Positions 1 through 11,100 of a DNA stretch of 64,000 bases are shown piece by piece. The translations under genes were made by a program, and so were the position numbers. Below the pieces are notes generated by a model. The model did not search any database. It saw only the letters and a program-made list of their open reading frames with translations, and was not told the origin of the DNA. The DNA comes from Hymenobacter volaticus (lineage in GTDB: Bacteria > Bacteroidota > Bacteroidia > Cytophagales > Hymenobacteraceae), in assembly GCF_022921055.1 (NCBI RefSeq), contig NZ_CP095061.1, positions 783,501 to 847,500 of the forward strand, in the 5' to 3' direction. Position 1 is the stretch's first letter. Each line of letters opens with the position of its first letter.

Positions 1-7
1 GATGGTG

Positions 8-121
8 CTGTAGAAGAAGGATTCGAACCTCCACGGTGTAGTTAGCCGGCCGCCGGACCAGTTTTTCCCGAATCACCACCCCGAGAGAGGAGGGCATGTC
101 TGCCAGTTTCATCATTCTACA
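8..121 (-). tRNA. class II tRNA-like element, anticodon uncertain
   Basis: Read on the minus strand, the 7-base 5' arm TGTAGAA (121-115) pairs perfectly with TTCTACA (15-9), followed by discriminator G at 8. A T arm GGAGG-TTCGAAT-CCTTC is canonical, and a short D arm ATG/CAT encloses a loop with the usual GG, as in Leu-type tRNAs. The putative anticodon arm CCCTC-CTCTCTC-GGGGT would place CTC at positions 34-36, but pair 27-43 fails and base 37 is a pyrimidine. About 45 nt lie between the anticodon and T arms, closed by GGTG/CACC, far longer than normal variable arms. No CCA directly follows the discriminator. It may be a divergent serine/leucine-type tRNA, a decayed tRNA gene, or one with an insertion. 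The tRNA-like folding is clear; function and identity are not. Confidence 0.5.
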
Positions 122-449
122 AAATGAATCCCGCGCCGTATGCGTTGGAATGGCACAAATGTAGGGCATAAATTTTACTTGTCAACCCCGGAAAATAGAA
201 AAGTAGAAAAATACCAGTGCAAAGAGGAACTAAAACCAAGTAATTATGCCAGCATCAGATTACGCGAGAGAGCTAAAGTCTAGCGTACTCACTTGCAGTT
301 TTCCGACTAGTAGATAGCCAAGCATTTAGCAAGTAGCCCTCGTTTCCGCTCGGCTAAACAGTTACTTTTTACGCTTCTGAAACAGCCGAAAAAGCAAAGT
401 AGCACGGGCGGTATCTGCAGGCGCTAGCTGTTGAACAGTGTGCATCCGG
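122..449. other. intergenic stretch, no gene recognised
   Basis: About 330 bases of A/T-richer sequence lie between the tRNA-like element and the NxDGTHS-repeat gene. No open frame with protein-like composition and no strong hairpin was seen here. It could hold the promoter of the tRNA-like element, but no TAnnTTTG box was recognised. Confidence 0.5.
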
Positions 450-767
450 TTAGGGGTAATTGCCGTGACTGTATTGCCATTTTTGATAAAGCACAGTGTG
501 CGTACCATCTGCATTGACCATCACTGCCAGATTGCCTTTTGTATTATGAATGACAGAGTGAGTGCCATCTGAGTTGACCATAACACTAACGTCGCTCTTT
601 GTATTGGCAATAGTGGAGTGAGTACCATCCGAATTAACAAGGACAGCCGTGTCGCCGTTCTGGTGCACCACTGAATGTGTTCCGTCCGGATTGACTATCA
701 CTGTGGTCTGAGCCATTGTGTTAAGCGAGAAAAGCTGCCATGTTGCTAATAGTAAAATCGGTTTCAT
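450..767 (-). CDS. small secreted protein of tandem NxDGTHS repeats
   Basis: This 105-residue product begins with a signal peptide of about 20 residues (MKPILLLATWQLF to MAQ) and is almost entirely made of four tandem units with a period of 19-20 residues. Each unit carries V-N-x-D-G-T-H-S/T near residues 26, 45, 65 and 85, followed by a valine/isoleucine-rich stretch, so short beta hairpins are likely. The last unit is followed by a basic, aromatic tail. It should be exported to the periplasm or cell surface. No enzyme motif and no lipobox is seen. It stands alone, with the icd operon transcribed from further downstream on the same strand. I do not recognise a named family, and function is unknown. 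Confidence 0.7.
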   Translation of the reverse strand: MKPILLLATWQLFSLNTMAQTTVIVNPDGTHSVVHQNGDTAVLVNSDGTHSTIANTKSDVSVMVNSDGTHSVIHNTKGNLAVMVNADGTHTVLYQKWQYSHGNYP

Positions 768-832
768 AGAGCAAGTAGTTAAGGCGAGAAGTACTTCGCA
801 ACAATAATGTTAGACCGGCGGGGGCACTCAAC

Positions 833-870
833 AAAAACCCCGCGCCAGCCTAGTAGCTAACGCGGGGTTT
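833..870 (-). terminator. rho-independent terminator of icd
   Basis: Perfect 10-bp arms 835-844 and 861-870 (AAACCCCGCG/CGCGGGGTTT) enclose a 16-nt loop. On the minus strand the stem runs into TTTTT. It lies just after the icd stop codon. Confidence 0.85.
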
Positions 871-899
871 CCGTTGATAAAGTAGCTGCTGCCAAGCTG

Positions 900-2165
900 C
901 TACATATCCTTGATGATTTCGTCACCGAACTCGCTGCATTTCAGAAGAGTAGCTCCTTCCATTAGACGCTCGAAGTCATAGGTAACGCGCTTTGAGGCAA
1001 TAGCGGCTTCTAGACCTTTGTAGATGAGGTCGGCGGCTTCTTGCCAGCCCATGTGCTCGAGCATCATGGCACCGGAAAGGATAACCGAACCGGGGTTTAC
1101 TTTGTCCTGGCCGGCGTACTTGGGCGCGGTGCCGTGGGTAGCTTCGAAAATGGCGTGGCCGGTTATGTAGTTGATATTGGCACCGGGTGCGATACCAATA
1201 CCGCCTACAATGGCAGCTAGCGCATCGGAGATATAGTCGCCGTTCAGGTTTAGGGTAGCTACAACCGAGTACTCGGCGGGGCGGAGCAGGATTTGTTGCA
1301 GGAACGCATCTGCAATGCTGTCTTTGATCAGGATCTTGCCGCCGTCTAGCGCTGCTTTCTGCTGTGCATCAGCCACTTCTTGGCCCTGCTTGGCAAGTAC
1401 CCGGTCGTACTGGCTCCACGTATATACTTTGTCGCCAAACTCGCGCTCGGCTAACTCGTAGCCCCACGTTTTGAAGGCGCCTTCCGTGAACTTCATGATG
1501 TTGCCTTTGTGCACGATGGTTACCGAAGGCTTTTTGTGCTCAATAGCATAAAGGATAGCCGCGCGCACCAAACGCTCCGTACCCTCTTTCGAAACGGGCT
1601 TGATGCCGAACGAAGACGTTTCGGGGAAGCGGATTTTCTTCACGCCCATCTCGTCCTGCAGGAATTCCAGCATCTTCTGCGCCTGCGGCGTGCCGTTCAT
1701 GTACTCGATGCCAGCATAAATATCCTCCGTGTTCTCGCGGAAGATCACCATATCAGTTAAGTTGGGCTGCTTTACTGGCGAAGGAACACCCTCGAACCAC
1801 CGTACGGGGCGTACGCAGGCGTAGAGGTCGAGTTCTTGGCGCAGGGCTACGTTCAGAGAGCGGATACCGCCACCTACGGGGGTAGTCAGAGGACCTTTGA
1901 TGCCTACCAAGTATTCACGGAAAGCGTCAAGGGTTTCATTAGGCAGCCAGTTGTTGGTTTGCTTGAAAGATTTCTCACCGGCCAATACTTCTTTCCACAC
2001 CAGCTTCCGCGAACCACCGTAAGCTTTTTCTACAGCCGCGTCAAATACTCGCACAGAGGCCGCCCAGATGTCCGGACCCGTACCGTCGCCTTCGATAAAA
2101 GGGATGGTTGGCTGGTCGGGTACATTCAGCTTACCGTTTTTGATGGTGATTTTCTGTTCTGCCAT
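900..2165 (-). CDS. icd: NADP-dependent isocitrate dehydrogenase
   Basis: This cytosolic TCA-cycle enzyme oxidatively decarboxylates isocitrate to 2-oxoglutarate with NADP. The 421-residue length fits the bacterial dimeric family. Visible signatures are [12 protein letters not shown] near residue 23, the substrate loop [13 protein letters not shown] with Ser103 (the residue phosphorylated in E. coli), the arginine-rich strand ending [20 protein letters not shown], the metal-binding [10 protein letters not shown], and [17 protein letters not shown], whose Lys-Tyr pair marks NADP preference. No AceK kinase/phosphatase gene is seen in the window. The gene is followed by a strong terminator. The first ATG gives the expected N-terminus. 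Identity is secure. Confidence 0.97.
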   Translation of the reverse strand: MAEQKITIKNGKLNVPDQPTIPFIEGDGTGPDIWAASVRVFDAAVEKAYGGSRKLVWKEVLAGEKSFKQTNNWLPNETLDAFREYLVGIKGPLTTPVGGGIRSLNVALRQELDLYACVRPVRWFEGVPSPVKQPNLTDMVIFRENTEDIYAGIEYMNGTPQAQKMLEFLQDEMGVKKIRFPETSSFGIKPVSKEGTERLVRAAILYAIEHKKPSVTIVHKGNIMKFTEGAFKTWGYELAEREFGDKVYTWSQYDRVLAKQGQEVADAQQKAALDGGKILIKDSIADAFLQQILLRPAEYSVVATLNLNGDYISDALAAIVGGIGIAPGANINYITGHAIFEATHGTAPKYAGQDKVNPGSVILSGAMMLEHMGWQEAADLIYKGLEAAIASKRVTYDFERLMEGATLLKCSEFGDEIIKDM

Positions 2166-2231
2166 TGGGGAAATTGTCAGTTGTTAGTTGACGGTTATTG
2201 GTGTTTTGGGTAGTTGATAGTTCTGCAAAGC

Positions 2232-2264
2232 CTTGCTTTCTTTTATTCACTGAAAAGCAAGACT
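2232..2264 (-). terminator. weak hairpin after the M16 peptidase gene
   Basis: An imperfect stem pairs CTTGCTTT with AAAGCAAG across an A/T-rich loop, just downstream of the M16 stop on the minus strand. T-tract support is weak. Confidence 0.4.
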
Positions 2265-2274
2265 AGGGGCGGCC

Positions 2275-5200
2275 TCAATAGCCGAAAATTTCTTTCAGCG
2301 TGAGTTGCTGGAGCTGGCCATATTTCGCTAGCTCCTTGAAATTGAGACGGTCTTTGGAGCCAATTACCAGAATGGTCTGGTTCTGGCCTTTCACCCGCGC
2401 TTGCTGAAACTTCTGCAAGTCGGCGAAGCTCATGTTCGGCGTTTGCTCGTACACGTCGCGGCGCAGGTCATAGTCAAGGCCTAGACGCTTGGCCCGCTCG
2501 TAGCTGAACAGGATGTCCGACTTGGTAATACGCTCCGTTGCAATGCTGTTACGGATGGCATTTTTCGCGATTTGCAAGTTGGCTTCGGCTACTGGCATAT
2601 CGTTGAGCAAGGAATTCATGCCCGCCATGGCCTCCGGCAACTTGTCGGACTGCGTACCGATGTAGCTTAGGTTATAGCTGCTACGGCCCGCCTTGTCGGC
2701 GTTAGCGAAGCGCGAAGAAGCCGAATACGCCAGCGCTTTCGACTCGCGCAACTCCTGAAACACGATGCTGCCCATGCTACCGCCAAAGTACTCGTTGTAG
2801 AGGCTGGTCGTCGGTACAATCGACTTATCGTATACTGGTCCTTTCGACAAGAACAGGATTTCCGCCTGGACCGTGTTGTAGCCCACCCAATACACTTTGC
2901 GCGAGTTCATGGGTTGCTCGGCGAAGTCCTTGTTGGCGGGTACCGGGGTGAGCTTGACGGGCGTCTTGTGCAGTTTACTTAGGACTCCTTGTACACCACG
3001 CAAAGATTCATCAGGCATACCAGCAAAGTTGGCGTGGCCTGAGAGCATATGGCGTGGCCCATAATACAGTACCCGATGCTCATACGTCGGGATCTTTTGA
3101 ATAAGGGCGGTCAGTTGTTCTGGTTTCAAAGCCTTCAGTTCTTTCTCGCTGAGCTGGCTGGTAAAAGGATTCTTGGGGCCGTACTTGGCGAAGTTGACCA
3201 TCGCTTGGCTCAGAATCACTTGCTTGTTGAGCTTGGCATCCTGGCGCGACTTCAGCACGCCAGCCACCATGTTCTTGAGAGCCGCCGCATCCGGAGTGGG
3301 AGCCGCAAGCAAAGCTTCGAAAAGCTGCAACGCGGGCTCCATGTTGCTGTCGAGGCCACTAAGACTAACGAAAATTCGGTCTTGACCGCTACTCACGGCG
3401 AAGGAGCAGCCGAGCTTATAGAATTCCTGTTGCAGCTGCGCTGCGTTATACTTGCCTGTGCCAAGGTACTGCAGGTAGTCGGCGGCGAGGCCAAGCTTAG
3501 GGTCATTATTCGTGCCCAGGTCGAGCACATAGTACAGATTGAAAAGGTTGTTTTCGGTGTTGCGGGTATAGAATACCGGGATGCCCGACGCCAGCTTGGT
3601 TTCCTGAATGTCCTTTTTATAATCGAGGAACACGGGTTGCAATTCCGGCGAGGCAAGGCTTGTCACCTGCTTGTAGAAATCAGAAGCTACTTCGCGGTTC
3701 ACGGGCACCGGCGTAATAGCAGGTTTTACCACTTTCACCGTGTTTGGATCTTTGCCAGTGCGCTTATATACCACGGCGTAACCGAGACCGTAGTACTGGT
3801 TGGCCACGCGCATCACTTCTTCTTTGCTGATAGTAGCGAAGTCGTCGACCTGCTTGAGGTAGTCTTTCCAGTCTTGGCGGGCCACAAACGCCGCTACAAA
3901 GGCACCGGCGCGGGCCTCGTTGCTTTCGTAGCTCTTGGTGCGCTGCAACTTCTCGTTGTTGACGATGGCCGGAATCAGCCATTCCGGAAAGTCGCCTTTC
4001 TTCACTTTGTCTAGCTGCGCGAGCAGCAGGTCGCGCACTTGCTCCAGCTTCTGCCCTGACGCGGCGTAGCATACAGAATGTGTGAGGAATAGTCGTTGTT
4101 GATGTCCGTAAATGAGGCGGCTTGCAGTACTGTCTGCTTCTGGTTCAGATTGAGGTCAATAAGACCAGCTTGGCCGTTGCTCAGTATTTTGTCGACCATG
4201 CGCAGCACCAGCGCCTCCCGTGAGGTAGTGCCGGGAAAACGGAAGCCAAGCATCACATTTTCTGCATCGGGCCCAATTACTTCTTTCACCAGCGGCGCCG
4301 TGAGCGGTGCTTCTTGCGCGGGCGTGAAAGCCGCTACGGGCTTGTTTGGCAGCTTGCCAAAGTATTGGTCGATGATGCGAATGGTCTGGTCGTAGTCCAG
4401 GTCGCCGCTCAAGCACAAGGCCACGTTGTTGGGCACGTAGTACTTCTCGAAATACCGCTTAATCTCCGTAATAGACGGATTTTGCAGGTGCTCGATGGTG
4501 CCAATGGTGGTTTGGGTTCCGTACTGGTGCTTCTGATAAAGACTACGATTTAGAGCTTCGTATTCCTTTAAAAAGTCGTTGTCGAGGCCGCTGTTTTTCT
4601 CTTCGTATACTGCCTCTAGCTCTGTGTGAAACAAGCGCGGCACCATCTCGCCGAGTCGTTCGCTCTGGATAGCGGCCCACTTCTCGATCTGGTTGCTCGG
4701 AATATCTTCCTGATACACTGTCTGCTCCACCGACGTGTAAGCGTTGGAGCCTTTGGCTCCGATAGCGCCCATTACCTTGTCGTACTCATTGGCTACAGCG
4801 TACTTGGCCGCTACACTCGATATCGAATCGATTTGGTGGTAGGTGCGCTTGCGGGCAGCAGGGTCGTTGCGCTGACTGCGGTACTGCTCGTACAGCGCTT
4901 CAATCTTGTCGAGCTCAGGCTTTTCAGCAGTCCAATTCTGACTTCCTAGCTTCGAAGTGCCCTTGAACACCATGTGCTCCAAGTAGTGCGCGAGGCCAGT
5001 GGCCGTAGCAGGGTCATTCTTGGAGCCGGCGCGCACCGCCAGATACGTTTGGATGCGCGGCGCATCGTCGTAATCGGAGAGATAAACAGTGAGGCCGTTG
5101 TCGAGGGTATAGATGCGCGCCTTGAGCGGGTCGCCCTCCACAGTCTGGTACTTATACTCTTTCTGCTGTGCCGGAGCCGGGGCGGTAGCTGGTGCCGTGG

Positions 5201-5291
5201 CGGCTGCTGTAGCGGTGGGCTTACTTGTTTGGCATTGCGTAAGACCGAAGGTCGCCAGGGCTGGAATCAGAAGCAGAAAGGGTTTTTTCAC
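2275..5291 (-). CDS. M16 family zinc metallopeptidase lipoprotein (one frameshift)
   Basis: Two overlapping frames together encode one pitrilysin-like peptidase of about 1005 residues. The N-terminal part (4011-5291) has a lipoprotein signal ending LTQC20, then an Ala/Thr/Pro linker and the inverted zinc motif HYLEH at residues 102-106 with downstream Glu-rich helix (YEEKNSGLDND). The second part (2275-4038) holds the inactive M16 half, including the GGSMGSIVFQELRE region. The frames join if one base is added to the CCC run at 4054-4056: the reading becomes ATPRQG followed by QKLEQVRDLLL. It should degrade peptides at the periplasmic face of the envelope. The break matches the window-wide pattern of lost G/C bases and is probably not biological. 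Confidence 0.9.
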
Positions 5292-5614
5292 AGGTCAGCT
5301 GGCGCGGGCAGTAAGCAGGGCGGAGAAATAAAGGAATCAAAGATAGGCGGCCTATCCTGGAATAAAAAGCCTCATCCAGCCCTAAACCACCCGCCACGGC
5401 TTCGAAGTGCGAAATTTTATGTATGTGAACAACAGATTGCTCCGAGTTGAAATAGATTGCAGGAGCTTCTTAAGCAGCGTGGTCGTGACTCTAGTTGAGG
5501 TAGCTTTTAAAGCTAGCAGGCTCGTTTCTCTCCTTCGGTGTGGAGGAAAACGAGCCTGTTAGATTGAAGGAGAGAAGCAGAATGCAACCTGCAAAGTTGG
5601 CTTCCAGCAACTAG
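5292..5614. other. intergenic stretch with one large hairpin
   Basis: About 320 bases separate dnaX (ending at 5615) from the M16 start. Apart from the hairpin at 5516-5559, no gene-like frame or clear promoter box was seen. The M16 promoter must lie here. Confidence 0.5.
5516..5559 (-). terminator. hairpin downstream of dnaX
   Basis: Arms GCAGGCTCGTTT (5516-5527) and AAACGAGCCTGT (5548-5559) pair nearly perfectly, with further pairing CTCTCC/GGAG inside. On the minus strand it lies about 60 bases beyond the dnaX stop, and a short T-containing tract follows. It is probably the dnaX terminator. Confidence 0.6.
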
Positions 5615-7824
5615 TTAAAAGTCGGCGTCCAGCCCTAAGCGCTGCTGCATCTCGACTAGCATTGGAAACTTCTCCTTCAGGTATTCCAGCTTGTCGCTAG
5701 AAGTGTAAAGCTTACGACCGGTATTCTGTTGCTCGGCTACTTCCACTTGCACGTTGAGGCGTGGATAGCCGGTGCGGCGGCGCAATTCGCCCAAAAAGCC
5801 GGCCCGAAACTCGTTGAATTGATCTTCCTGTACTGGGTTGTCAACTCGCAAGCGAATGACGTGTTGCTCGTCGGCCGCAATAGTTCGGTTCAGTACGCTG
5901 TACTCGGTCATGCTGTGCGCCTTCCTTTCCTCTTTCAGCTCACTCCACACGCGTTGCAGCAAGGCATCATCGATGGGTTGCAAACCCGTGACAGGACCTG
6001 TGGGCTCGGTATCAACCACTGCTTTTTGGGTGTCGGCCTGTAAAAGTTGGGCCTTCATATCCTTCAAGCTACCAAGCCCCGGCAGCTTGCTGGTTAGTCC
6101 CAGAGGTTTTCCCATGAGCGGCATACCAGGCCGGGGGGCAGCGGGGCGGCCGTTACGGGCATCTGCCCCGGTTCATGACCAGCTATGCTGGGTTTGCCAA
6201 TCTCAACATGTGGCACTGTGTCGCGCAGCCGGGAAGTGGCGGGTACCTCGGTGGCCGTTTCGTCTTCAATGCTAGGCGTGTCGTGCAGTTCTTCCACGCC
6301 GCTTTCGATGGGTACTATAGGCTCCGGATCGGCAGGTGCAGAATGAGGAGTAGCTAGAAGTGAAGCGGCAACTGCCGGAGCGGCTGGCGCAACTGTGTCC
6401 TTGGCGCGTGCCGCGCTATTTGACGAGTTGTAGGAAACTGCCGCTTCAGCGGTGCCCTCCGCAACAAGTTGGCCATTTGACGCTACCGGCGCGGCTGCCA
6501 CGGGTGTAGGAGCATCAGCGGCAGCTACGCTACTTTTTTTTTTCGCCTCGCCGTTGTCTGACGAAGATTTGGTGCTGCCGTTGCTCGATGCGGCTGGGCC
6601 GGCCCCAAGATCGCGGGCAAACTGTACGGCGCCGTTCAGATAAGCCAGCTTCATCAACGTCAGCTCTACGTGCAAGCGCTGGTTTTTCGCTTGCTTGAAC
6701 TCCCGGTCGCAGAGGCTCACCAAGTTCAGGGCCGAGAGTAAGAACGACAGGGGAGCCGCTTGCGCCTGCTGCACGTAACGGTTGCGCAGGTTGTCGGATA
6801 CTTCCAGCAACTGCACGGTCACGGGGTCTTTGCACACCAGTAGGCCGCGCAAATGCTCGGCCGCTCCGACCACAAAATTGTGAAGGTCGAAACCGTTCTG
6901 CATCACTTCATCGAGCAGCAGCAGCGTAGCCGATAGGTTTTCGCTGAGCAACGCATCGACCAGCCGGAAATAGTACTCGTAGTCCAGAATGTGCAGGTTC
7001 TGCACCACGTCCTTGTAGGTCAGGTCGTGGCCCGAGAACGTCACCATCTGGTCGAACATGCTCAGGGCATCGCGCAAACCACCATCGGCTTTTTGGGCCA
7101 GCAGGTGCAAGGCGTCGTCTTCGGCCTGAATATGCTCCTGGGTGGCTACGTAGCGCAGATGACTCCGAATATCGTCAACCCGAATGCGGTTGAAATCGAA
7201 GATCTGGCAGCGCGAAAGGATGGTCGGGATAATCTTGTGCCGCTCGGTGGTCGCCAGAATGAAGATGGCGTAGCCTGGCGGCTCTTCCAGCGTCTTCAGA
7301 AAGGCGTTGAAAGCAGCATTCGAGAGCATGTGCACCTCGTCGATGATATACACCTTGAAGCGGCCTTGCTGCGGAGCGTAGCGTACCTGCTCGACCAGGC
7401 TGCGAATATCTTCCACCGAGTTATTGGAGGCGGCGTCTAACTCGTGTACGTTGAACGAGGCGTTTTCCTGGAAGGCGCGGCACGACGAGCATTTGCCGCA
7501 GGCCTCTAATTCAAAGGGCGTATTGTCGGGGTCAGTGGCTTGTTGTAGCGCGTCGGGTACGATGTCGGGCTGGGCCTGGAGTAGCTCCGATACGGCGCGG
7601 CCTTTGCGCACGTGTTCTTCTACGAACTCGCAGTTGATGGTTTTGGCTAGAATGCGGGCACACGTGGTTTTGCCCACCCCCCGTGGGCCGCAAAACAGAA
7701 ACGCCTGCGCCAGATGCTGGCTGGAAATGGCGTTTTGCAACGTGGTGGTAACGTGCTGTTGTCCTACCACGCTTCTAAACGTGGCTGGACGGTATTTACG
7801 GGCCGAAACGACGAAATTTTCCAT
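5615..7824 (-). CDS. dnaX: DNA polymerase III subunit tau/gamma (one frameshift at a C6 run)
   Basis: This is the clamp-loader ATPase of the replisome. The start is taken at 7824 (MENFVVSARKYRP), because the upstream extension is not family-like and a TATCTTTG promoter overlaps it. The main frame shows Walker A GPRGVGKTT, the zinc-binding CGKCSSC, the DEVH-type Walker B IIDEVHML, and the sensor LSRCQIFDF, followed by domain III and an Ala/Pro/Ser-rich linker. The C-terminal 169 residues (5615-6124), with the PGLGSLK segment, lie in another frame. Adding one C to the six-C run (6133-6138 on the plus strand as G) joins them, giving about 736 residues. The break may be an assembly error, but DnaX is also famous for natural slippage. 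Confidence 0.93.
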
Positions 7825-7835
7825 ACGACTAGCCA

Positions 7836-7843
7836 CAAAGATA
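7836..7843 (-). promoter_or_regulatory. -7 box TATCTTTG of dnaX
   Basis: The minus strand reads TATCTTTG, matching the Bacteroidetes TAnnTTTG box, 11 bases before the dnaX ATG at 7824. Transcription would begin only a few bases before the start codon. No clear TTG -33 box is seen. Confidence 0.5.
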
Positions 7844-8150
7844 CCCCGAAAAGCCGGGGTTTGGAAGGCCAACGGCGGCTGTTTGCTGTCCACTCTCGGC
7901 AAGTGTTTCCGTGGAAAGCTACCACAAGCTAGTGCTGCGTCGCTGAATTTGCTTGCTCCTAAAGGCAGCAGAGACGCTAGGATATTATGGAATTTGTATA
8001 TTGCTGTAATGCCGTTGATTACGAAGGCTGTGGGAAGCCTTCTGATGCTACTATTATGTATGTGTTGATGATACTGGCTTCGGTATCAACTGAATAGCGA
8101 AGCTGAGAAGATAAGGCAATAGCCTGTTCTTCAGCTACTGTCTCTATCTC
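7844..8150. other. divergent intergenic region, nothing further recognised
   Basis: About 300 bases separate dnaX from the hybrid regulator. A small hairpin ACCCCG/CGGGGT near 7843-7861 abuts the dnaX promoter. No open frame of protein-like composition was found. Confidence 0.45.
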
Positions 8151-11100
8151 ATGCCTCACCGTTACGCGTTTATCCTCCGTTGTCTGGTTATCGGTCTGGT
8201 GGGGCTAGGGGAGAGATGCGTTGGGTTGGGGCGCAAAACTTGGCTTCGCGTTCCTATACCATTGCCGACGGCTTGCCCCAAACTGTAGTCTACGCTATCT
8301 GCCAAGACGAGAAAGGACGTTTGTGGGCTGGCACCCAAGGAGGCGTCTGCTCGTTTGACGGCCAGCAGTTTCGCACCCTCGACGTGCGGCAGGGCTTATC
8401 AGACAATCACGTAACGGCCGTGGCCGCGGCCACCGATGGCACCTTGTGGCTGGGCCACGAATACGGTGGGATATCGAGCTTGCAGAACGGCCAACTCCGC
8501 CGCTGCCGAGCGCGCGGCCTAGGAACCGTGGGGCCCGTGCGGCATGTGTATCCGGCGGGCGGTGGTATTGTGTGGGTAGCTACGGCCGGTAATGGGCTGC
8601 TCCGCCTCGAATGCAGTCCTGCCGATACGGTTGCAACTAGATACACTACAAAGAACGGTCTGCCTTCTGATTCAGTGAACTACGTGGGAGCTGGCCCAGA
8701 TGGGCAAGTGTGGGTAGCTACTGCCAAGGGCTTGGTCGTATTGAGTCAGAATCCTCAAAGTCAGCAACCCGTGGTAGCGGCTGCTCAGGCTGCGCTGCCA
8801 GTGGAATTGCAGCAAGCCGGCGTGAACAATTTTTTCAAAGTAAATGACACGCTGCTTTGGTGCGCCACTAACACTGGGCTGCTGCGGGCAAGCAAATTGG
8901 CGGGGCCTTTGTGGCGGATACAGCGCTTTGGTAGAAAGGATGGGCTATGTGATGATCAGGTACTGCGGGTAATTCAGGACCGGCGAGGGCGGGTATGGGC
9001 TGCCACGTCCAGCGGACTAAGTCGGGCCGTTAGGGGTAGTCGATTTACTTGTTTTGGGGGCGCAACTACCCAGTCAGCGACCAGGCCCACGACTTGCTGG
9101 AAGACCGGGAAGGCAACGTGTGGATTGTGCACGACAACGGCCTAACCCAGCACCTCGCCGACGAGCGTTTCACGCAATACACGCCCCAAGACGGCCTGCC
9201 CGATAACCAAGTGCTGGCTATTTTGGCAGTAAACGCGCGCGAGTACTGGATTGGGACCCGGCTTGGCATTGTGCGGTTTCGACCGGGTACTAGCAACGGA
9301 CCGTTGTTTGAGCCTGTGCCGTTGCGGCCCGGCGCGCTCGGGCAATATGTGCGCTGCCTGTTCCAGGACCGGCGCGGCCAAATCTGGCTTGGCACGCGCG
9401 GAGGCGGCGCTGCCCGTTACAATCCCGCCACTAAGCGTTGGACGTATTTCGATGACGTGCCAGGCTTGGCGGGGCAGCGCGTATACAGTATTGCCGAAGA
9501 CGCCCGCGGCCGGGTGTGGCTGGCTACCCGTGAGGCGGGCGCCACTGTATTCGACCCTGCTACCGGCAGCTTTCGCACCTTCGATGCGCACCATGGCGGC
9601 CTTGGTACTTACAGCTTGTGGAAGGTCTTCCGGGACCAGCGCGGCACGTTGTGGCTCGGCACCGACGACATTGGGCTGGTGCGCGTCAATACCGACCACG
9701 ATCGGTTTTTGCGGGTGCCAGGGCAGCCGAAGCGGCTTAGTATTGGCTCTATCAGCGAAGACCAACGCGGCAACTTGTGGTTGGGCAGCATTGGAAGCGG
9801 GCTGCTGCGCTACGACGGGCGCACTATGCGCGGGTACGGCCTCGAAGTGGGGCTGCAGTCCAATAACCCGTACTTCGTGCAGTGCGACAGCGCCGGCCGG
9901 GTGTGGCTGGGTACCAATTTAGGGCTCGACTGTTTTGATCCGCGCACGGGGCGGGCCATGAGTTATGGGTTGCTTGAAGGCTTTGCGGGGCAGGAAACCA
10001 ACCAGAACGCCGTGGTACTGGCCCACGGCAATCAACTCTGGATAGGCACCATCAACGGGTTGATGCACTACGACCCGGCCGGTGCGCAGTTCAACTCGCG
10101 GGCACCGGGCAGTTACCTAACCCGGCTGCGTATTTTCCTGAAGGACACCACCGTCCGCTCGGGCCTAGTGCTGCCGCACCACCTCAATCACCTCACTTTC
10201 GACTATGTAGGCGTAAGCTTGACCAACCCGGCCAAGGTGCGTTATCAGTACCGGCTGCTGGGCTCCGACACCCGCTGGTCTGACCCGGTGTCCACCACAT
10301 CCGTTACGTATACCAACCTGCCGCCCGGCGAGTACGATTTCCAAATGCGGGCGGCCAACAACGACGGCGTGTGGAACACGCGACCAACCAGCTTCCAAGT
10401 GACTATTGAGCCGCCGTGGTGGGGCCGGTGGTGGGCCTATCTGCTGTATGCAGGCGTATTTGGAGCATTACTCTATGGCGTGCGCCGGGTGACGCAGCAG
10501 CGGGAGCGGGAACGAGCCGACCGGCAACTGGAACGACAAGCCCTAGAGCATCTGCAAGTCTTGGATCGAATGAAATCCGATTTCTTTGCCAACATCAGCC
10601 ACGAGTTTCGGACGCCGCTCACCCTCATCCTCGGTCCGGCCGAGTTGCTAGCCGACGACCCACCCACCAATTCAATTCAGGTGCGTCAGCAAGGCAGCTT
10701 GATAGTGCGCCACGCCCGCAAATTGCTGCAACTCATCAATCAGTTGCTGGATTTAAGTAAGCTGGAAGCCGGCGCCTTGCACCTGAATGCTGTGCCCGGT
10801 GACGCTGCTCTATTTGGTCGTCGGCTGCTGGCGTCCTTTGCCTCGCTGGCTGATAGCCAACACGTAACGTTGCGCCTACAGGCTCCTGCTGCGCCGGTGC
10901 CACTCGTTTTCGACCCTGAAAAGCTGGAAGAAATACTCACCAACCTGCTGGCCAACGCGCTGCGCTTCACCCCCGCCGGTGGAGAAGTTGCGCTGGCCAT
11001 TAAAGAAGAACTGAGCAGCGCAGCAGCGCCGTTTGGCGCGGTGCGCTTCGACGTTTGCGACACTGGCCTGGGTATCAGTCTTGAACATCAGCCTCGCCTA

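Noticed and set aside
3049..4014. Long open frame on the plus strand opposite the M16 peptidase
   Set aside because: It is the antisense shadow of a high-G+C coding region; the product lacks a family-like pattern and the minus strand has strong M16 motifs.
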